From Polyangiaceae bacterium (GTDB lineage: Bacteria; Myxococcota_A; Polyangia; Polyangiales; Polyangiaceae), in assembly GCA_016719945.1 (NCBI GenBank), contig JADJYE010000005.1, forward strand, positions 210,382 to 274,381: a DNA stretch of 64,000 nt. Reading direction: 5' to 3'. Below, piece by piece: positions 1 through 9,991 of this stretch (positions are counted from its first letter, which is position 1; each line of letters starts with the position of its first letter). Under the pieces are notes generated by a model. The model searched no databases, was not told the origin of the DNA, and worked only from the letters and a program-made list of their open reading frames with translations. The position numbers were made by a program, and so were the translations under genes.

Positions 1-1
1 C

Positions 2-160
2 CCGATCTTCGGGATGTTCCGCTTCGTACAGCTGATCGCCACGCGCCCGAAGGCCGAGTCTCCCACGCAGGAGATGCTGCGGGACGTGCCGTTCATGATG
101 AACCTCGTCCTCTACGCCCTGGAGATCGTGTTCATCATCTACCACATCCGACCGACGTGA
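2..160 (+). CDS. UbiA-family prenyltransferase, C-terminal end (partial)
   Basis: Only the last 52 codons are present; the gene begins outside the window. The fragment reads as a polar loop with the motif RPKAESPTQEMLRDVPF followed by a hydrophobic helix (NLVLYALEIVFIIYHI) and stops at 158-160. A charged loop ending in a RD-P pair followed by a last membrane helix is typical of the C-terminus of UbiA prenyltransferases of the decaprenyl-phosphate phosphoribosyltransferase type, which transfer groups to polyprenyl substrates in the inner membrane. The next gene starts 10 bp downstream, so the two may be co-transcribed. Family assignment rests on a short fragment. Confidence 0.5.
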   Translation, partial: PIFGMFRFVQLIATRPKAESPTQEMLRDVPFMMNLVLYALEIVFIIYHIRPT

Positions 161-170
161 CCGCCGCACC

Positions 171-899
171 ATGAGCGAGCTCGACGCGACGCCGACGGAG
201 GAGACGAGCCGCAGCGACGCCTGGACCGATCTCGCGCTGACCCTCCCGATCTTCGTGCTGTACCACCTCGGCGTGGTGGTCTTGCCCGTCCGCAACGCAG
301 CCGATCCGCTCACGACCGAGCTCACCGCGCTGGCGAACCACAGCCTGCCGCTCTACTTCGGCCTGACGGTCGCCATCGGGGCCATCTTCGTGCTCGTGCT
401 CGCGGCGTTGGGCCAGGGCAAGGCGTTCGCCCCGCACCGCTTCCTGCTGATCGGCGCCGAGGGCATCGCCTACGCCGTCGTGATGCGCTTCGTGGGGGGC
501 TGGGCGCTCGAGGCGCTCCCGCTGCAAGCCGTCTCCGAGGAGATGAGCGACGAGCTGGCGAACGGGACCTTCGGCGCCGTCGTGATGTCGCTCGGGGCCG
601 GGTTCTACGAGGAGCTCGCGTTCCGCGTCGCGCTGTTCGGCTCGGGCGCGTGGATCATCAAGACGATGGAAGACACGAGCCCGACCGGCATCGGCCTGAT
701 GCTCGGCTGGGGGCTCGTGTCTGCGCTCGCCTTCTCCGGCTGGCACCACGTGGGGCCCATGGCCGACGACTTCGACATGCAGGTGTTCGCCTACCGGTCG
801 GTGTGCGGCCTGGTCTTGACGGCCATCTACGCGTTCCGAGGTTTTGGGCCCGCGGTGTGGACGCACGTCCTCTACGACGTGTGGGCGATGGCCGGCTGA
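171..899 (+). CDS. CPBP-family intramembrane metalloprotease
   Basis: 242 residues with several hydrophobic helices. The CPBP (Abi/Rce1-like) signature is visible: the paired glutamates and arginine of YEELAFR at residues 147-152, the second motif with His in FSGWHH near 192, and the last motif THVLYD with His near 232. These residues bind the catalytic metal in the Rce1 family. Members process prenylated or hydrophobic peptides, or act in bacteriocin self-immunity and protein sorting; the substrate here cannot be told. The start is the ATG 10 bp after the upstream gene's stop. Confidence 0.85.
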   Translation: MSELDATPTEETSRSDAWTDLALTLPIFVLYHLGVVVLPVRNAADPLTTELTALANHSLPLYFGLTVAIGAIFVLVLAALGQGKAFAPHRFLLIGAEGIAYAVVMRFVGGWALEALPLQAVSEEMSDELANGTFGAVVMSLGAGFYEELAFRVALFGSGAWIIKTMEDTSPTGIGLMLGWGLVSALAFSGWHHVGPMADDFDMQVFAYRSVCGLVLTAIYAFRGFGPAVWTHVLYDVWAMAG

Positions 900-944
900 G
901 CTCGTTCGCGCGTGCGCGCACCGCAGGTTTCTCGCACAAGAGGT

Positions 945-1036
945 TTGACCCAAGGGTTTTTTGCGTGTTACGCGCCAAAGCGAACCTTTATTTGTCGCTG
1001 CGCAGGCACGGGAAGCCCGCGGCGTAGGAGCCTGAC
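945..1036 (+). promoter_or_regulatory. Possible promoter and RBS of the OmpA gene
   Basis: The 137-bp gap before the OmpA gene is the first relatively AT-rich stretch. A TTGACC hexamer at 945-950 could be a -35 element; the matching -10 position (about 968) is a weak TTACGC. A GGAG Shine-Dalgarno sequence lies 7 nt before the ATG at 1037. This is a pattern match only. Confidence 0.25.
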
Positions 1037-2946
<1,910 letters not shown>

Positions 2947-2947
<1 letters not shown>

Positions 2948-3423
2948 TGAAGCGCGCCGCCTTCCTCGCCGTCGCTGCGGCCTGCCTCCTGGCAGGCTGC
3001 ATCGACACCGATCCCGCGGTCTTCGTCGAGCCGGCGATCGACAGCCCCGAGCTCGTCCTCACGCAGGAGGCGCTGGGCGTCGCCCTCGCGGGGTCGTTCC
3101 AGCTCACGCTCCACCTCGGCGCCCGGGCCAGCGGGGAGAGCCAGGTCAGCTACGGGTCGTTCACCCTGGTGGACGACGCGGGCGACGTCGTGATCGACAA
3201 CCTGCCCGTGACGGCGTCGGCGCCTTCGCCGGTCACGGTGGAGCCCGGCGGCGCCGACACCGCCGTGCTGTTCGACATCGACTCGGGGCCCGATCTGCTG
3301 CCCCTCGAGCTCGCCGCTCAGCTGTGCGGCGGCCTCGTCACCATCTCCGCGGTCCTCGAGGACTCGCTCGCGACCACCTCGACGTCCGTCGAGTCCGAGC
3401 CCTTCGCGGTCGCCTGCGAGTAG
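2947..3423 (+). CDS. Small lipoprotein, function unknown
   Basis: 158 residues. It begins MKRAAFLAVAAACLLAGC, a clear lipoprotein signal with lipobox LLAGC, so Cys18 should be lipidated. The mature part has no recognised domain; alternating hydrophobic and Thr/Ser-rich segments suggest a beta-sandwich. The ATG shares one base with the stop of the OmpA gene (TGATG at 2945-2949), so the protein is probably made with OmpA and may act with it in the envelope. Confidence 0.75.
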
Positions 3424-3459
3424 CCCTTCGCCGTCGCCCGCGAGCCGTGGAGCGCGGCC

Positions 3460-4008
3460 TCAGCCGCTCTTCGCGGCCCTCGCCATGTCGAGGAGGGTGG
3501 AGGCGCTCGGCCGGTCCATCACCGACTCACCGACGTGCTGGTAGGTGATGCGCTTCGCCGTGTTGACCACGAACACCGCGGGGACGGCGATCTCGTCGCC
3601 CTGCATGGCCACCCCGTAGGCGAGCGCGACCTTCAGGTCCACGTCGTGCAGCAGCGGGAACGTGATCGAGAGCTTGTTCGCGAGGGTGACGCTCTCCTCG
3701 ACCTCGTCGACGCTGATCGCCGCCACCGCGACCCCGGCGCGCGTGAACTCGTTGATGCTCTCTGCCAGCTCACCGAGCTGGGCTCGACAGAACGTTCACC
3801 AGAAGCCGCGGTAGAAGACGATCACCGCCGGGCCGGTCGCGGTCAGCGAGTCGAGCGAGATCGCGGTCCCCAGGTGGCTCTTCAGGCTGAACGGCGGAGC
3901 CGGTGAGCCCTGCGGCACGACCGGCCCCCGCGTCGACAGGCAGCCAGACGACGCAACGCCAGCCGCCGCGCACAAGAGCGATCCGAAGAACCCTCGCCGT
4001 CCCACCAT
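3460..4008 (-). CDS. Peroxiredoxin-like redoxin with in-frame UGA (candidate selenoprotein)
   Basis: Read through one TGA (complement of 3796-3798), the frame is continuous and encodes 182 residues of an AhpC/TSA (redoxin) protein. The N-terminus has a twin-arginine-like stretch (GRRGFFGSLL) and a Cys after SSG, suggesting export. The thioredoxin fold follows: APPFSLKSHLG, then VFYRGFW-UGA-TFCRAQL at residues 64-77. In the family this position is the catalytic Cys of WCxxC; here the codon is UGA, giving a U71-x-x-C74 site. Homology continues in the same frame (AISVDEVEES, FPLLHDVDLKVALAYGV, VPAVFVV). A hairpin with a GGU loop lies 22-24 nt after the UGA, as in bacterial SECIS elements. The alternatives are a nonsense pseudogene or a base error. 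Confidence 0.7.
3764..3783 (-). promoter_or_regulatory. SECIS-like hairpin downstream of the in-frame UGA
   Basis: On the minus strand the RNA GCC-C-AGCUC GGU GAGCU-GGC folds into an 8-bp stem with a one-base C bulge and a GGU loop. The loop lies 22-24 nt after the UGA of the peroxiredoxin-like gene. Bacterial SECIS elements are hairpins close behind the UGA with one or more G residues in the apical loop at about this distance. The hairpin is inside coding sequence and could arise by chance in GC-rich DNA. Confidence 0.5.
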
Positions 4009-4102
4009 GAGCCCCTTCTACCAGGACGAGCCGGCGTGGACCATGCGCCCCGAGCACCGCCCTGCTTTGACCGACCTCTACCGCAACGCTACCTTCTGGC
4101 CC

Positions 4103-4750
4103 ATGGACGCCTCGGGGACGAAGGGTGACGAGGATCGCGGTCGCCTCGCCACGAAGAAGCGCCCCTCCCGCCTGCGGCGCATCGCGCGAGACGGGCTGAG
4201 CCTGGTCGCCTTCCTCGCGATCGCGCTCACCGCTCGCGCGTCGCTGGCCGATCACTACGTGGTCCCCACCGGCTCGATGATCCCGACGGTCCGCGAGGGC
4301 GATCGCGTGATCGTCTCCAAGGCGGCGTACGGCCTGCGGGTGCCGCTCTCTCACGCCTGGGTCGCCCGCTGGAGCGAGCCGAAGCGAGGGGACGTGGTCG
4401 TGCTCGAGTCGCCGACCGACGGGGTCATCCTCCTCAAGCGTGTCGTCGCTCTGCCGGGCGACACGGTCGAGGTGCAGGGTGGCCACCTGATCCTGAACGG
4501 CAAGCGAGTGAAGGCGAACGACAAGGAGGAGACGCTCGACGGCAAGGCCCACGGCCTGTCCCTCGACTCCGGCGGCGGGCCGGACTTCGGCCCGAAGAAG
4601 GTGCCCCCGAACAGCGTGCTCGTGATGGGTGACAACCGCGGGAACAGCCGCGACGGGCGGATGTTCGGGTTCGTCGACATGGACACGGTGCTCGGCCGCG
4701 CCGTCGCGGTCTACTCGCGCGCCGGAGATCTCGTCTGGAACGAGCTCTGA
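4103..4750 (+). CDS. lepB: Signal peptidase I
   Basis: 215 residues from the chosen start. A basic N-terminus is followed by one membrane segment (LVAFLAIALTARASLA), then the S26 peptidase boxes: PTGSMIPTV with the catalytic Ser, RGDVVVLESP, LLKRVVALPGD with the general-base Lys, and MGDNRGNSRDGR. It cleaves signal peptides of exported proteins at the outer face of the inner membrane. An upstream in-frame ATG at 4007 is unlikely because it overlaps the start of the divergent peroxiredoxin gene and would add 32 untypical residues. The 3' end overlaps the convergent acyl-CoA synthetase gene by 40 bp. Confidence 0.92.
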   Translation: MDASGTKGDEDRGRLATKKRPSRLRRIARDGLSLVAFLAIALTARASLADHYVVPTGSMIPTVREGDRVIVSKAAYGLRVPLSHAWVARWSEPKRGDVVVLESPTDGVILLKRVVALPGDTVEVQGGHLILNGKRVKANDKEETLDGKAHGLSLDSGGGPDFGPKKVPPNSVLVMGDNRGNSRDGRMFGFVDMDTVLGRAVAVYSRAGDLVWNEL

Positions 4751-7599
4751 CCGGCGCGTTCGCGGGCCAGGCGCTTGTTCGGGCGGAAGCCCTCTAGCAG
4801 CGGAAGCTCCATGACGCGGGTGATCCGCGCGGGCCGCTCGTGCCGCTCGAGGCCGAGCATCGCCTCGTCGAGCCGCTCGGCCGAGATCGGCTCCTTGCTC
4901 ACGAACGCGGCCTCGATGGCTCCGCCGGGCTCGCCCCACGCGGCGGCCAGCTGAACCTCGGGCAGGCCATACAGCGCAGCCTCGACGCGCCTCGTCGACA
5001 CCGCGCCACCCGCCGTGTGCACGAAGCCGCCGCGCGCGTCGACGAACCACGCGTCGCCGTCAGCGTCGCGCTTGAGCACGTCGTGCGACACGTACCAGCG
5101 ATCGCCGGTCGAGAAGGCGTCGTGGACGATCGTCCCGCCCCCGCCGACGTCGTCCCCCGGGGCGAGCTCGGCCGAAAGCAGGCCGAGCTCGTCGGTCTGC
5201 GCAGGCGTCAGGCGGCCGAGGCCGTCGCGCACCGGCTCGAGCGTGCGCGGATCGATCCTCACGATCTCCGTCCGGGCGCTGCCCGGGAGCGCGCGCCCGA
5301 GCGCGCCGATCTTCTTGCCGGACGCGTTCGCGAAGATCACGCGCTGCGTGGTCGAGCCGTAGAACTCCATCACGCTCGCGCCGTACCGCTCCTTCAGCTT
5401 CAGCGCGAGATCGGCGCGGATGCCGCTGCCGGCGAACAGCCTGAGCGGGAGGGTCGCGTCGCCGCGGCTCGGCTTGCGGTGCACGAGCGGGCGGAGCATC
5501 TCGCCCGCGTAGAACGCGATCGTCGCGCCGTACCGCCGCACCTCGACCAAGAACCGCTCAGGCTCGAACGAGTCGGCGAGGGCGAGGCGTGCGCCTCCCA
5601 CGAGCGCGCCGCCGACGGCCACCATCATCGCGGTCGGGTGGTGCAGCGGCACGCAGCAGTACACCGTGTCTTCGGGCTTGATGGTGCACGCCGCCGCCGC
5701 GCCGAGCGCAGACAGGGCCCAGCGGTGGTTGGTGACGCCCGCGGGCCGCAGCTCGCCGGTCTCGTTCGGCCGCAGCAAGATGACCGCGAGGTCCTTGGCG
5801 CGCCCGGCGTCGAGCTGCAGCTGAGAGGGGAGCTCGACCCGCGCGGGATCGATCGCCTCCATGTCGACGACGTCGCTCATCCCCCCGGGGGGGCGCGCGC
5901 CGCCGCCGAGCAGGAGCAGCTCCCCCGGGTGGACCAGGCGGGCGAGCGCCAGGTGCTCGACGTCGGTCGCCACCACCGTGACCTTGGCCTCCGCGAACGC
6001 GCGGATCAGCGCGTCCGGCCGTGAGCTGGGCGGCGCGAGCACCGCGACAGCGCACAGGCGCGACAGCGCCGTCATCATCGTCAAGAAGCTGGGCCTCGAC
6101 GCCATCAGCACGCCGACCCGCGTCCCGGGGCGCACGCCGCTCGCGTAGAGACCGCGCACGACGTTGCTGACGCGCGTGTCCGAGTCCCGGTAGGTGAAGG
6201 CGCGCGACTGCCAGAGGAAGAAGGTGCCTTCGGGGTCGCGCCGCGCGCGCTGGGTGAGCGCGAGCCCCGCGCTCGTGCGCGTCTCGGGCGTCATGTTGGC
6301 GAGGCGTCGCAGGCGCGGCTCCTGGAACCGCACGGCGTCGTACGCGTCCTCCGCGTTCGAGGCGACGTCTCCGACGCGCGACCAGACGTCTCGCAACGTC
6401 GAGCCGAGGGCGTCGACGAGGAAGCTCACGTCGAAGTCGACGTCGAAGCCCGCGCCCTCGGGCTCGTCGTCCAGCGACGGGCGCCCGGGGCTCTCGCGCG
6501 GCTCGAGCTTCGCCGGCAGCGGGCCCCGCCCCTCCACGAACTTCACGAAGCCCGCGACGGTCGGCCACGTCTCGCTCGTTGCGCGGGAGCCCACCACGAT
6601 GCCGAAGTGGCCCGCCTCGACGCTGGTCAGCCGGACGTGGGCCTCCGGGGCCGCGGTCGCGATCGCTCTCACCGCGGCGGGGCGCGCCATCTCGTCGTGC
6701 GAGCCGACGAAGGCGAGGATCGGGCAGCGGATGTCCGCGAGCGTGGCCGTGCGGCCCGACAGCACGAACCCGCCGGAGAGCATGCGGTTGTGGAGGATGA
6801 ACTGCTCGACGAACTCGCGGAACGCCGGCCCTGGCCAGGCGACGAACCCCTCGCCGCCGAGGAACCTGCGCCGCGCCTCGCGACGGACGAGCGCGCGCCG
6901 GTCGTGCAGCTTTCGCAAGAACTCGAGGCGCTGCGAGATCTCCTTGCGGGTCGAGAGCAGCTTGAACCCCGTGCTGGTGATCGCCCCGGGCAGGCCCTCG
7001 ATCCGCTCGATCGAGCGGGTGACGACCGGCTCGACGAAGCGCAGGAAGGCCGCCGCCGCGTCCTTGTGCACCGCCGGCAGGTTCTTGTGGATGTCGATCG
7101 GGCTGCCGAAGGTGACGAGGCTCGCGATCCCCTCCGAGCGCAGGTACGCGGCCGCCTGGTAGGCGAACATGCCGCCTTGAGAGTACCCGCACACGTGGAC
7201 CAGCTTGCCGGTCCGCTTGCCCACCAGCTCGATCGCCCGCACCGCCGCGATCACGTGGTCGTCGAGCGTGCGCGCCATGCCGCCCTCTTCGCGCTCGGGC
7301 GCGCCGAAGTCGACGACGTACGGCTGCACGCCCAGGGCGCCGAGCGTCGCGACGGCGGAGTTGTTCTCCTCGAGATCGTAGACCTCGCTCGTCACCATCA
7401 GCGGCGGGATCAGGATCGCGACCGGCGCGTCGTCGTCGGCGCACGTTGCGTAGCGGCGCAGCCGGTGGTGAGGCCCCTCGTCGACGATCTCGTACGGCGC
7501 CCCGTAGGGCGCCCCGAGGCGCCCGAAACGCGCGAGCTCGAGGGCGTTCCTCGCCCCGGCCATCGTACGGCCGAAGAAGCGTTGGAGCTTTCTGTTCAC
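4711..7599 (-). CDS. Alpha/beta-hydrolase (PhaC-like) / acyl-CoA synthetase fusion
   Basis: 962 residues in two halves. Residues 1-370 resemble class III PHA synthases or related alpha/beta hydrolases: a hydrolase fold with the nucleophile elbow GYSQGG near 168, an Asp in FVGSHDEMA, and a His in EAGHFGI. Residues 420-960 are an ANL (AMP-binding) domain: ALTQRARRDPEGTFFLW entry, the LLRPNETGE loop in place of the usual P-loop, FYGSTTQ, and a late STGDRWYVSHDVLKRD segment. The expected chemistry is adenylation of a fatty or hydroxy acid with thioesterification, joined to acyl transfer or hydrolysis. The start is the ATG at 7599 (MNRKLQRFFGR). Whether it makes storage polyester or a lipid is not decided by the sequence. 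Confidence 0.8.
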   Translation of the reverse strand: MNRKLQRFFGRTMAGARNALELARFGRLGAPYGAPYEIVDEGPHHRLRRYATCADDDAPVAILIPPLMVTSEVYDLEENNSAVATLGALGVQPYVVDFGAPEREEGGMARTLDDHVIAAVRAIELVGKRTGKLVHVCGYSQGGMFAYQAAAYLRSEGIASLVTFGSPIDIHKNLPAVHKDAAAAFLRFVEPVVTRSIERIEGLPGAITSTGFKLLSTRKEISQRLEFLRKLHDRRALVRREARRRFLGGEGFVAWPGPAFREFVEQFILHNRMLSGGFVLSGRTATLADIRCPILAFVGSHDEMARPAAVRAIATAAPEAHVRLTSVEAGHFGIVVGSRATSETWPTVAGFVKFVEGRGPLPAKLEPRESPGRPSLDDEPEGAGFDVDFDVSFLVDALGSTLRDVWSRVGDVASNAEDAYDAVRFQEPRLRRLANMTPETRTSAGLALTQRARRDPEGTFFLWQSRAFTYRDSDTRVSNVVRGLYASGVRPGTRVGVLMASRPSFLTMMTALSRLCAVAVLAPPSSRPDALIRAFAEAKVTVVATDVEHLALARLVHPGELLLLGGGARPPGGMSDVVDMEAIDPARVELPSQLQLDAGRAKDLAVILLRPNETGELRPAGVTNHRWALSALGAAAACTIKPEDTVYCCVPLHHPTAMMVAVGGALVGGARLALADSFEPERFLVEVRRYGATIAFYAGEMLRPLVHRKPSRGDATLPLRLFAGSGIRADLALKLKERYGASVMEFYGSTTQRVIFANASGKKIGALGRALPGSARTEIVRIDPRTLEPVRDGLGRLTPAQTDELGLLSAELAPGDDVGGGGTIVHDAFSTGDRWYVSHDVLKRDADGDAWFVDARGGFVHTAGGAVSTRRVEAALYGLPEVQLAAAWGEPGGAIEAAFVSKEPISAERLDEAMLGLERHERPARITRVMELPLLEGFRPNKRLARERAGQSSFQTRSPARE

Positions 7600-7642
7600 G
7601 CGCGTTCGGGGTCGCGTCGACGGAGGCCCAGAGAGCCTCGGC

Positions 7643-8002
7643 TCAGCGCGCCTTCTTGGCCTTGGCCTTCGCCTTGGCGGCGCGGTTCTCGGGCGTGTGT
7701 GTGGCGGCCTTCGCCTTGCGCTCGAGGTTCTCGGACGGCTTTCCGCGGTTCTTGCTGGTGCGCGTCGACTTGCGCGACGGCTTGCCCGTGGTCGAGTCCT
7801 CCAGGGCGCTCACGGCCTTCTTGGCAGCGCGCTTGCTGACGTTGCGCTCGGCGGTGTTGTCGGAGCCTTCGACCCTGCGCTTCGTCTCGACGACGTCTTT
7901 CTCGGCTTCCTTCTTCGGCTTGGCCTTCCGAGCGGGGCTCGGGGGCTTCTTCGGTCCGGAACGTTCTTTCTCGGATTTGTAGCGCTCTGCTCGCGTGGCC
8001 AT
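7643..8002 (-). CDS. Small Lys/Ala/Arg-rich basic protein
   Basis: 119 residues, strongly basic, beginning MATRAERYKSEKERSGPKK and ending in an AKAKAKAKK tail. The composition (Lys, Ala, Arg, Ser, few hydrophobics) is like histone-H1-like nucleoid proteins and implies a disordered nucleic-acid-binding chain. It is not recognised as a defined family. It stands alone between the hydrolase/synthetase fusion and the membrane phosphoesterase, all on the minus strand. Confidence 0.6.
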   Translation of the reverse strand: MATRAERYKSEKERSGPKKPPSPARKAKPKKEAEKDVVETKRRVEGSDNTAERNVSKRAAKKAVSALEDSTTGKPSRKSTRTSKNRGKPSENLERKAKAATHTPENRAAKAKAKAKKAR

Positions 8003-8062
8003 GGCCCTCGAGCATAGCCGCGTGCCACGCAGGAGATCATCCCTCTTCGAGCCTGCCGTCGC

Positions 8063-9235
8063 TCAGGCCGACCGAGACAGCTCGAGCAGCGTGATCTCGG
8101 CCGGCGCTCCGACGCGCATGGGGGGGCCCCAGTAGCCGGTCCCGCAGCTCGTGTAGACGAGGGTGTCGCCGAGGCGGTCGAGCCCTGCGACGAAGGTCTG
8201 ATCGAGGCGCACGAAGAAGCCCCACGGGAAGATCTGGCCGCCGTGGGTGTGCCCCGACAGCTGCAGGCCGACGCCGTGCTTCTCGGCCTCGAACGCGTGC
8301 TTCGGCTGGTGGGCCAGGAGCACGACCTCGCGCTCCGGGTCGCGGCCGCCGAGCGCCTTGTCCAGGTCGGCGCCGTGCCCGCGCCCGAACCCCTTGGCGC
8401 GGTAGTCGTCGACGCCGGCCAGATCGAAGGAGCCGCGCTCGTCGCCGATCGAGACCCGCTCGTTGCGCAGCACGCGCACGCCGAGGCGCGTCAGCTCCTC
8501 GATCCAGGCGTCGACCCCCGAGTAATACTCGTGGTTGCCCGTCACGAAGTAGACGCCGTGCTTCGCCCGCAGCTCGGCGAGGGGCGCGACGTGCTCGCGC
8601 AGCTCCTCGACCGAGCCGTCGACGAGGTCGCCGGTGATGGCGATGACGTCAGGCTCCAGCGCGTTGACGCGCGCCACGACCCCGCGCAGCCACTCGCCGT
8701 CGATCGTCGGGCCGACGTGCACGTCGGTGAGCTGAACCACCCGAAAGCCGTCGAGGGCGCCCGGGAACCGCTTGAGCCCGACCTTCACCGGCTTGACCTG
8801 AACGGGGGCGCGCACCGACGCGAGCCCGAAGCCCCCGAGCGCGAGGGCCGCCAGGCCCACCCCTCCCGACAAGATCCGCGCGAGGAACGTCCGGCGCTCG
8901 GGATCTTCCGGCAGCACCTTGGTCAGCTCGAGCACGGTCGCTCCTCCGCGGACGACCTCGGTCGCGAGCGTCAGGAACAGCGCCAGGATGAGCAGGCCCA
9001 TCCACGTGTAGGTGCCCAGCGCGACCGCCGAGCCGAAGCTCCTCGGGAGCAGGCGCGAGGCGAACATCCCCGCGGGCAGCAGCACCGCGCTGCCGACCGT
9101 GAGCCAGAAGCCGAGCCTCTGGACCGTCTCCAGCGCGGTCGCGCGGACGAGCCGGGCGTGGAGGTAATAGTGGATGCCGCCGACGACGGTCACCATCACC
9201 ACGAGGAACAGGAGCAGTTGGGTCCACGAGCGCAT
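8063..9235 (-). CDS. Membrane-anchored metallophosphoesterase (YkuE/YaeI-like)
   Basis: 390 residues. The first about 145 residues hold four hydrophobic helices (for example LLLFLVVMVTVVGGIHYYL). A calcineurin-like metallophosphoesterase follows with all metal motifs: VVQLTDVHVG, ITGDLVDG, VTGNHEYYSG and LSGHTHGGQ. The YaeI/YkuE group hydrolyses phosphoesters, including lipid-linked ones such as UDP-diacylglucosamine, at the membrane. The catalytic domain is complete. The substrate is unknown. Confidence 0.88.
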   Translation of the reverse strand: MRSWTQLLLFLVVMVTVVGGIHYYLHARLVRATALETVQRLGFWLTVGSAVLLPAGMFASRLLPRSFGSAVALGTYTWMGLLILALFLTLATEVVRGGATVLELTKVLPEDPERRTFLARILSGGVGLAALALGGFGLASVRAPVQVKPVKVGLKRFPGALDGFRVVQLTDVHVGPTIDGEWLRGVVARVNALEPDVIAITGDLVDGSVEELREHVAPLAELRAKHGVYFVTGNHEYYSGVDAWIEELTRLGVRVLRNERVSIGDERGSFDLAGVDDYRAKGFGRGHGADLDKALGGRDPEREVVLLAHQPKHAFEAEKHGVGLQLSGHTHGGQIFPWGFFVRLDQTFVAGLDRLGDTLVYTSCGTGYWGPPMRVGAPAEITLLELSRSA

Positions 9236-9345
9236 CCGGGCGGGTCTCCGCGACGATACGGCAGAGGCTATTCACCCAGGCCGACCTGTCGACCGCACAC
9301 TACGAAACTTAACGGACGCTGTTTCGTGGGGCGCGACCCACGACG

Positions 9346-9921
9346 TCAGTTGAGGCGCAGCATCCGCCCGACCAGGCGAAACAGCCCGCGCGACGCCGCG
9401 CTGATGCGGCTGCCCACGATCTCGATGTCGCCGTCCTGTCGGATGCGCACCGCGCCCGTGCCTGCGCGCAGCAGCACCTCGCGCTCGGCCTCGATCTCGA
9501 TCGTCTCGCCGGTCAGCCGCAGCTTCTCCGGGACGCGCGAGCGCAGCACGCCGACCACCACCCACGCGCCCTCCTCGTCCGCCTCGACCATCACGCGCTC
9601 GCCGCTCTCCATCGCCTCGCGGACGACCGCCGCGTCGACGTCGGGGTCGAGCGCGAGCTCCTGCGCCTGATCCTCTCCGCGCACGTAGACCGTCGCGGTT
9701 CGACCCGCGAGCCCCACGACCTTCGCAGAGCGCATCCCCAGCGGGCGCTGGGGCTCGCGCGAAGCGGGCTCGTCGCTCGGGCTCGGCAGGAACGCCTCGA
9801 GCGCCGCGGCCGCGCCCACCGAGGCCTCAGCGGGCGCGGCGCTCTCGGCCTCGTCGGCGACCACGCTCACGGGCGCGGACGCCGTCAGCTCGGCAGCAGG
9901 GGCAGGGGGGCGGTTCGTCAT
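9346..9921 (-). CDS. DUF6484-like protein, possibly type VI-associated
   Basis: 191 residues from the ATG at 9921. An Ala/Pro/Glu-rich leader of about 65 residues precedes a small beta-rich domain (KVVGLAGRTATVYVRG, VVVGVLRSRVPEKLRL) that ends in IRQDGDIEIVGSRISAASRG. This pattern, an OB-like fold plus a short VgrG-spike-like repeat, matches DUF6484 proteins, often coded near type VI tip genes. Two vgrG genes lie 27-31 kb away in this window but nothing type VI-related is adjacent. The family call is from memory of the motif pattern. Confidence 0.55.
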   Translation of the reverse strand: MTNRPPAPAAELTASAPVSVVADEAESAAPAEASVGAAAALEAFLPSPSDEPASREPQRPLGMRSAKVVGLAGRTATVYVRGEDQAQELALDPDVDAAVVREAMESGERVMVEADEEGAWVVVGVLRSRVPEKLRLTGETIEIEAEREVLLRAGTGAVRIRQDGDIEIVGSRISAASRGLFRLVGRMLRLN

Positions 9922-9991
9922 GAGGCCTCGAGCGCGAGCGTAGCGCACGTCGCCGCGGGTGCGTGGGGCCGGGGTGAGGTACGCTCGCTGG

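Noticed and set aside
4007..4102. Upstream ATG for signal peptidase I
   Set aside because: It overlaps the start codon of the divergent peroxiredoxin-like gene and adds residues not typical of the family.
5558..7444. Long Arg-rich minus-strand frame inside the fusion gene
   Set aside because: Frame-shifted shadow of the same strand; the 962-residue frame carries the hydrolase and ANL motifs.
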